Origin: Klebsiella oxytoca NBRC 105695
GTDB lineage: Bacteria > Pseudomonadota > Gammaproteobacteria > Enterobacterales > Enterobacteriaceae
NCBI RefSeq assembly: GCF_001598695.1
Contig: NZ_BCZK01000004.1
Location: 62,001-126,000 of the forward strand
Length of the DNA stretch: 64,000 nt
Reading direction: 5' to 3'
This document shows positions 59,796-64,000 of this stretch, piece by piece (position 1 is the first letter of the stretch; the number at the start of each line of letters is the position of its first letter). The translations under genes were made by a program, and so were the position numbers. The notes beneath the pieces are model-generated. The model ran no database searches and was not told the DNA's origin. It saw nothing but the letters and a program-made list of their open reading frames with translations.

Positions 59796-60808
59796 CAGTA
59801 CAAATACTCCTGAACCAGCTTCTCAGCGATTTTCACCGCCATCAGCGCGCCGCCAAAACGAACGTTATCGGCGACTGACCAGAACTGCACCTGTTCTGGC
59901 ATACCATAGTCGTTATGCACGCAGCCGACGGAAAGGCGGGCGTTGCCGGAAGCATCCCCGACCTGCGTCGGGAATTCGCCCTCTTCGGACAGCTCGATAT
60001 CTTCCCCGCGGCTAAAGGCATCGCGCGCCTCTTCGGCCGCCAGCGGACGCTGCGCTTCAAAGCTCACCATCTGCGCGTGGCCATAGAACACCGGCGACTG
60101 CACGACATTAGCGGAGATCATCAGACCGTCATCCTGCAGTATCTTGCGGGCTTCATCGACGATACGTCGCTCTTCGCGCACGCTTCCTTCACGATCGGGC
60201 AGCAGCGGCAGCATATTGAACGCCAGCTGGCGGCCGAAGAAATCATCGTCATCGATTGGCATACCATTGAGTAATTTAGCGCTCTGGCCCGCCAGCGCAT
60301 CAACCGCTTTTTTACCGTGAGCGGAAGCAGAAAGCAGGCTGGTTACGCTTATACGCGACAGGCCGCCCTGATCGATCAACGGTTTTAACGCCGACAGCAG
60401 CTGGCTTGTCAGGCTATTCGCTACCGCGATAACGTTGCGGTTGCGGTAATCCGCCAGTACGAACGGGTTAACATCCGGCACCACCAGCGGCACATCCGGC
60501 TCCAGAGCAAACAGACCGCTTAAGTCAATCACCAGGCAGCCCGCGTTCGTGGCCTCTTCGACATACGCTGCGGTCGCTTCTACACCCGCGGCAAAAAATG
60601 CCAGCTGGGCCTGGGTCCAGTCGAACTCCGCCGCATCCTGTACGAGAACCGACTTGCCCGCAAAACGCAGATGTTCACCGGCGCTGTCGCTACGCGCAAG
60701 GGCATAAATATCCCCCACCGGGAACTGACGATCGGCAAGAGTTTCGAGCAGGGCTTCGCCTACGGCGCCCGTTGCGCCCAGTATGGCAATATTCCAGCCT
60801 TCAGACAT
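59795..60808 (-). CDS. usg: Semialdehyde dehydrogenase-like protein Usg
   Basis: The 337-residue protein has the aspartate-semialdehyde dehydrogenase fold: the N-terminal NAD-binding loop [16 protein letters not shown] and the dimerisation domain. The catalytic cysteine region, NPNCS in active enzymes, reads VANSL here, so the nucleophile is replaced by Ser near residue 132. It is probably not an active dehydrogenase; this substitution is a known feature of Usg. Between pdxB and truA, as in E. coli. Confidence 0.93.
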   Translation of the reverse strand: MSEGWNIAILGATGAVGEALLETLADRQFPVGDIYALARSDSAGEHLRFAGKSVLVQDAAEFDWTQAQLAFFAAGVEATAAYVEEATNAGCLVIDLSGLFALEPDVPLVVPDVNPFVLADYRNRNVIAVANSLTSQLLSALKPLIDQGGLSRISVTSLLSASAHGKKAVDALAGQSAKLLNGMPIDDDDFFGRQLAFNMLPLLPDREGSVREERRIVDEARKILQDDGLMISANVVQSPVFYGHAQMVSFEAQRPLAAEEARDAFSRGEDIELSEEGEFPTQVGDASGNARLSVGCVHNDYGMPEQVQFWSVADNVRFGGALMAVKIAEKLVQEYLY

Positions 60809-60871
60809 GGTGGTGTACTCCAGAAAAAAAGCGGCCCTGCCGGATTATCCAGCAGGAGCATTAAGATGATA

Positions 60872-62008
60872 TTAACGAACAGGATGATGTACGGCGTTAA
60901 AGCCAAGCTGGCGCAGCAGCGTCGCCGCCTGGGCATCACTACACTGCACGTACAGCGAAGACCATTCGCGACGTTCCTGGTAATTCTTGCGCAGCTTATC
61001 GAACTCGCCCGCAACGCCCGCGACTTTTCGCAGCGGCGCATCATCGCGGCGCACATCATACACCAAATGCGTCAGCCGTTTTAGCGTTGCCTGATCGAGC
61101 GGCCCGTGCAACGTAATGCGGCCAAACTCCGGCGCCGGTAGCAGCGTGTCCAGCGCCACCTGCTGCGGGTGGCCAATAAACGCGCTGTAGGCCTCAAAAA
61201 CCTGGGTCGTACCGCGCGCTTTTCCTTCAAGGGTGTAGCCGGCAATATGCGGCGTACCAATATCCACCCGCTTGAGCAGTTCGATATTCAGGTCCGGCTC
61301 CGGCTCCCAGACATCCAGCACCACGCTTAACGGCTGATTTTCCTGTAGTCGTTTAAGCAGCGCAGCGTTATCCACCACTGCCCCACGGCAGGCGTTGATT
61401 AATATCGTCCCCGGCTTCAGGCGGCGAATCAGCGCCTCATCCGCCAGGTGCAGCGTTTTGTACTGCCCTTCCTTATAGAGCGGCGTATGGAAAGTCAGAA
61501 TATCGGCTTCCTGCACCAGCTCGTCAAGAGGACGGAAGTCGCCCTCATCGCCGCGATCGGCGCGCGGGGGATCGCAAAGCAGCGTTTTAATTCCCAGCGC
61601 TTCGAGACGTTTGTGCAGGCGCCCGCCCACGTTGCCGACGCCCACGATCCCGACGGTACGGTCGCGCAGCGCAAAGCCATCACGTTCAGCCAGCATGAGC
61701 AGCGCTGAAAAGACATATTCCACCACCGCGATAGCGTTACAGCCCGGCGCCGCGGAAAAACCGATTCCCGCCCGCTGCAGCCACGCCTGATCGACATGGT
61801 CGGTGCCTGCCGTTGCGGTGCCAACAAATTTGATAGCCTTGCCGGAGAGCAGCGCTTCGTTAACTTTGGTGACGGATCGCACCATCAGCGCATCAGCGTC
61901 ATTGAGCGCTTCGACCGGAACGGGACGACCCGCAACGGCCTTCACTTCCCCCAGGCGGCTAAAAAGCTCACGCGCATAGGGCATATTTTCATCAACGAGG
62001 ATTTTCAC
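60872..62008 (-). CDS. pdxB: Erythronate-4-phosphate dehydrogenase
   Basis: PdxB oxidises 4-phosphoerythronate in the DXP-dependent pyridoxal phosphate pathway. The 378-residue D-2-hydroxyacid dehydrogenase has the NAD motif [16 protein letters not shown], the [10 protein letters not shown] and [11 protein letters not shown] signatures, [13 protein letters not shown] with the catalytic His, and the C-terminal dimerisation domain typical of PdxB. It is divergent from flk. Confidence 0.97.
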   Translation of the reverse strand: MKILVDENMPYARELFSRLGEVKAVAGRPVPVEALNDADALMVRSVTKVNEALLSGKAIKFVGTATAGTDHVDQAWLQRAGIGFSAAPGCNAIAVVEYVFSALLMLAERDGFALRDRTVGIVGVGNVGGRLHKRLEALGIKTLLCDPPRADRGDEGDFRPLDELVQEADILTFHTPLYKEGQYKTLHLADEALIRRLKPGTILINACRGAVVDNAALLKRLQENQPLSVVLDVWEPEPDLNIELLKRVDIGTPHIAGYTLEGKARGTTQVFEAYSAFIGHPQQVALDTLLPAPEFGRITLHGPLDQATLKRLTHLVYDVRRDDAPLRKVAGVAGEFDKLRKNYQERREWSSLYVQCSDAQAATLLRQLGFNAVHHPVR

Positions 62009-62131
62009 GGTTCAGTACCTGTCTGAGAGCGAGAGTAAACCGGGGAAGTGTGCCATAATCTGCCCGCCAGGAACATCACCACCCGGCCCTGAGTACAGTA
62101 ATTTAGTACAGCACTACGCAAAGGATTAATC

Positions 62132-63091
62132 ATGACGCATCCCGTTTCAGGTATGTCCGATCGCCCTCCGGGGACAGGCGAACCTCCGCTCACTACCCAG
62201 CAGCGCACCGCGCTTGAGCGGCTCATTACGCGCCTGGTGGCGTTAACATCGCAGCAAAGTGCGGAAGTGTGGGCCTGCGTAAAGCACGATCTGAGCCTGA
62301 AAAACGACGCCCCGCTGTTGGCAAGCCATTTTGCGGCCGCCGAACACAGCCTGAACCAGCGCTTAATCCTTGCCCAACAGAATCACCACCGCCGGCAAAT
62401 CCTGGCGCAGCTGAGCGAACTGCTGAACCAGGGTAATAATCGTCAGGCGGTCAGCGATTATATTCGTCAGCATGACGGTCAAACCGCGCTGCATGCGCTC
62501 ACCCAGCCGCAGCTGGAGAACGTTTTGCAACTGCTGCAAAGCGGCCAGCTCTCGATTCCTCAGCCGCAGCAGCGCCCGCCAACCCATCGTCCACTGCTGC
62601 CAGCGGAGCACAATACGCTCAATCAACAGGTGACCAAACTGGCAGCAGCTACCGGGGAGTCCAGCAAGCTCATCTGGCAGTCGATGCTGGAGCTAAGCGG
62701 CGTCAAAAGCGGGGAACTGATCCCGGCGACCCACTTTACTCCCCTCTCTTACTGGCTCCATGCGCGGCAAACGCTCAGTACGCAGGCTACGCCGACGCTG
62801 ATGTCATTGCAGGCCGCCTTGAAGCAGCCGCTTGAAGCCGCGGAGTGGCAAAGAGTGATGGATTTTGCGCAAACCAGCTGGCACGCAACGGCGCAAACGC
62901 CGCTAAGCGCAGCCCAGCTGCTGACGCTGCTGAACAAAATTTTCGTGCTCAGGGTCGCCAGAGCGCAAGAGACGCTGGCGATCCCACCGGTTCAGGCGCC
63001 GCCTTCATCGCCGTGGCTGGCGTTTAAAAAGCCGTGGGCTATCGCGTTGACGCTGCTCGCGGGGCTTATTTTGCTGTGGTTAGTGATTTAA
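62132..63091 (+). CDS. flk: Flagellar-assembly regulator Flk
   Basis: The 319-residue protein is hydrophilic and glutamine-rich with one C-terminal transmembrane helix (WAIALTLLAGLILLWLVI), so it is tail-anchored. It matches Flk of E. coli and Salmonella, which senses hook/ring completion to prevent premature filament-protein secretion. The match includes LPAEHNTLNQQVTKLAAATGESSK and the SQLSIPQPQQRP region. Presence of flk does not by itself imply motility; if the host is Klebsiella it would be non-flagellated. Confidence 0.93.
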   Translation: MTHPVSGMSDRPPGTGEPPLTTQQRTALERLITRLVALTSQQSAEVWACVKHDLSLKNDAPLLASHFAAAEHSLNQRLILAQQNHHRRQILAQLSELLNQGNNRQAVSDYIRQHDGQTALHALTQPQLENVLQLLQSGQLSIPQPQQRPPTHRPLLPAEHNTLNQQVTKLAAATGESSKLIWQSMLELSGVKSGELIPATHFTPLSYWLHARQTLSTQATPTLMSLQAALKQPLEAAEWQRVMDFAQTSWHATAQTPLSAAQLLTLLNKIFVLRVARAQETLAIPPVQAPPSSPWLAFKKPWAIALTLLAGLILLWLVI

Positions 63092-63098
63092 CCGCCTG

Positions 63099-63123
63099 TT
63101 CGGCCCGTATACCGGGCCGAACA
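63099..63123. terminator. Bidirectional hairpin between flk and yfcJ
   Basis: GTTCGGCCCG-TATAC-CGGGCCGAAC is a perfect 10-bp stem between convergent genes, with a short A/T tract on the right. It probably ends both transcripts. Confidence 0.75.
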
Positions 63124-63129
63124 AAAGGC

Positions 63130-64000
63130 CTATTTACGCAGCGATACCAGCGTAATGAGGATCCCCAGCACGGCGCATATTGCCGCCGCCAGGAAGACGG
63201 AAGAATAGCCTAAAGAAGTCGCAAGCAATCCGGTAAGCGGGCCGGTGACGCCGTAGGAGATATCCTGAAACGCAGCGTAGCCGCCAAGCGCCGTTCCTCG
63301 AACCTGCGGCGGTACCCGCTTCACAACCTCTACGCCCAGCGCCGGGAAGATAAGCGAGCAACCGCAGCCGGTTAGCGCCGCGCCCGCCAGCGCGACCCAG
63401 GCATTGGGCGCCTGCCAGAGCAGCGCCAGGCCTACCGCCTCAATCAACAGCGAAACGATGGCCACTTTCACCCCACCGAAGCGGTCCGGCATCCAACCAA
63501 ACAGCACGCGCATCAGCACAAATGCTCCACCAAACGCGGTTAAGGTAAAACCGGCCATCGCCCAGCCGTTGCTGGCGAAATAGAGGGAGACGAACGTGCC
63601 TATCACCGCGAAACCGACGCCCTGCAGTCCAAGACCAATACCGGGCCGCCAGATCATTCCCACCACGCTCCACAGCGACGGACGCTCGCCGCCGTGGGCG
63701 GGAATTTTACGCACCGTGCCGTTAATTGCCCACGCCACCAGCGGCAGCACCATGGTGACGCCGGCCAGCGCTGCAACGCCGTAATGGCTGTAGATCAGCA
63801 GCCCCAGCGGAGCTCCGGCCGCCAGCGAGCCGTATATCGCCATGCCGTTCCACGACATCACTTTACCTGAGCGCATCGGGCCCACCAGCCCCATTCCCCA
63901 GCTTAAATTGCCGGTGAGCAGCTGGCTTTCACCAAACCCCAGGATCAGACGGCCCAGCACCAGCAGGCCAAACTTCGCCATTACGGGGACCGGCAGCAGC
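63130..64000 (-). CDS. yfcJ: MFS transporter YfcJ, N-terminus beyond window edge
   Basis: The frame stays open to the right edge; the visible 290 codons are the C-terminal three quarters of a 12-helix major facilitator protein. The reading begins mid-protein ([23 protein letters not shown]), so the internal ATG at 63981 is not the start. It matches E. coli YfcJ, which lies in the same place next to flk. Substrates are unknown, but related members export arabinose or drugs. Confidence 0.9.
   Translation of the reverse strand, partial: LLPVPVMAKFGLLVLGRLILGFGESQLLTGNLSWGMGLVGPMRSGKVMSWNGMAIYGSLAAGAPLGLLIYSHYGVAALAGVTMVLPLVAWAINGTVRKIPAHGGERPSLWSVVGMIWRPGIGLGLQGVGFAVIGTFVSLYFASNGWAMAGFTLTAFGGAFVLMRVLFGWMPDRFGGVKVAIVSLLIEAVGLALLWQAPNAWVALAGAALTGCGCSLIFPALGVEVVKRVPPQVRGTALGGYAAFQDISYGVTGPLTGLLATSLGYSSVFLAAAICAVLGILITLVSLRK

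Overview
The window is a stretch of chromosome from a member of the Enterobacteriaceae. The gene order purF-argT-hisJQMP-yfcH-folX-yfcG-yfcF-yfcE-yfcD-pta-ackA-yfbV-yfbU-hxpA-yfbS-yfbR-alaA-lrhA-nuoA..N follows the Escherichia coli K-12 backbone, and the proteins are very close to their E. coli counterparts. The fairly high GC of the coding regions, the REP and ERIC repeat types and the accessory genes point to the Klebsiella/Raoultella/Enterobacter group, but the genus is an inference.

Layout. 1-4043: a chaperone-usher fimbrial operon (usher cut by the window edge, PapD-like chaperone, FimA-like major pilin). It is preceded by a fim-type invertible promoter element and its tyrosine recombinase. 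4206-19399: the complete 13-gene nuo operon for respiratory complex I, all on the minus strand. 20052-27439: lrhA, alaA, yfbR, yfbS, hxpA, yfbU and yfbV. 27775-31322: ackA-pta, the acetate/acetyl-phosphate pathway. 31370-36606: an accessory operon of a split transketolase and an ascorbate-type PTS, with a divergent LacI/GntR-like regulator and two palindromic operators. 36610-40655: yfcD, yfcE, yfcF, yfcG, folX, yfcH. 40871-42260: a HicA-like/HTH pair and a GNAT acetyltransferase, where K-12 has yfcI. 42302-46371: hisP-hisM-hisQ-hisJ and argT, with two good sigma-54 promoter matches and NtrC-like enhancer sites. 46662-52869: ubiX and an accessory catabolic cluster (LacI regulator, ROK sugar kinase, GPH-type sugar transporter, GH127 beta-L-arabinofuranosidase). 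52928-64000: purF, cvpA, dedD, folC, accD, dedA, truA, usg, pdxB, flk and a partial yfcJ.

How the parts work together. Most of the window is housekeeping: NADH oxidation, acetate overflow, histidine/arginine/lysine import, and purine, folate, fatty-acid, ubiquinone and pyridoxal-phosphate synthesis. The accessory content is inserted at backbone junctions. The most interesting piece is the fimbrial switch: two perfect 15-bp inverted repeats (3197-3211 and 3469-3483) bound a segment of about 260 bp. Its only strong sigma-70-like promoter points away from the pilin gene, which suggests the sequenced cell was in the OFF phase. The GH127 cluster breaks the purF-ubiX linkage known in E. coli and leaves ubiX downstream of a sugar regulator. 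ERIC elements sit inside two operons (nuoF-nuoG and ackA-pta), and hairpins punctuate the amino-acid transport operon. I see no rRNA, tRNA, CRISPR array, insertion sequence or prophage.
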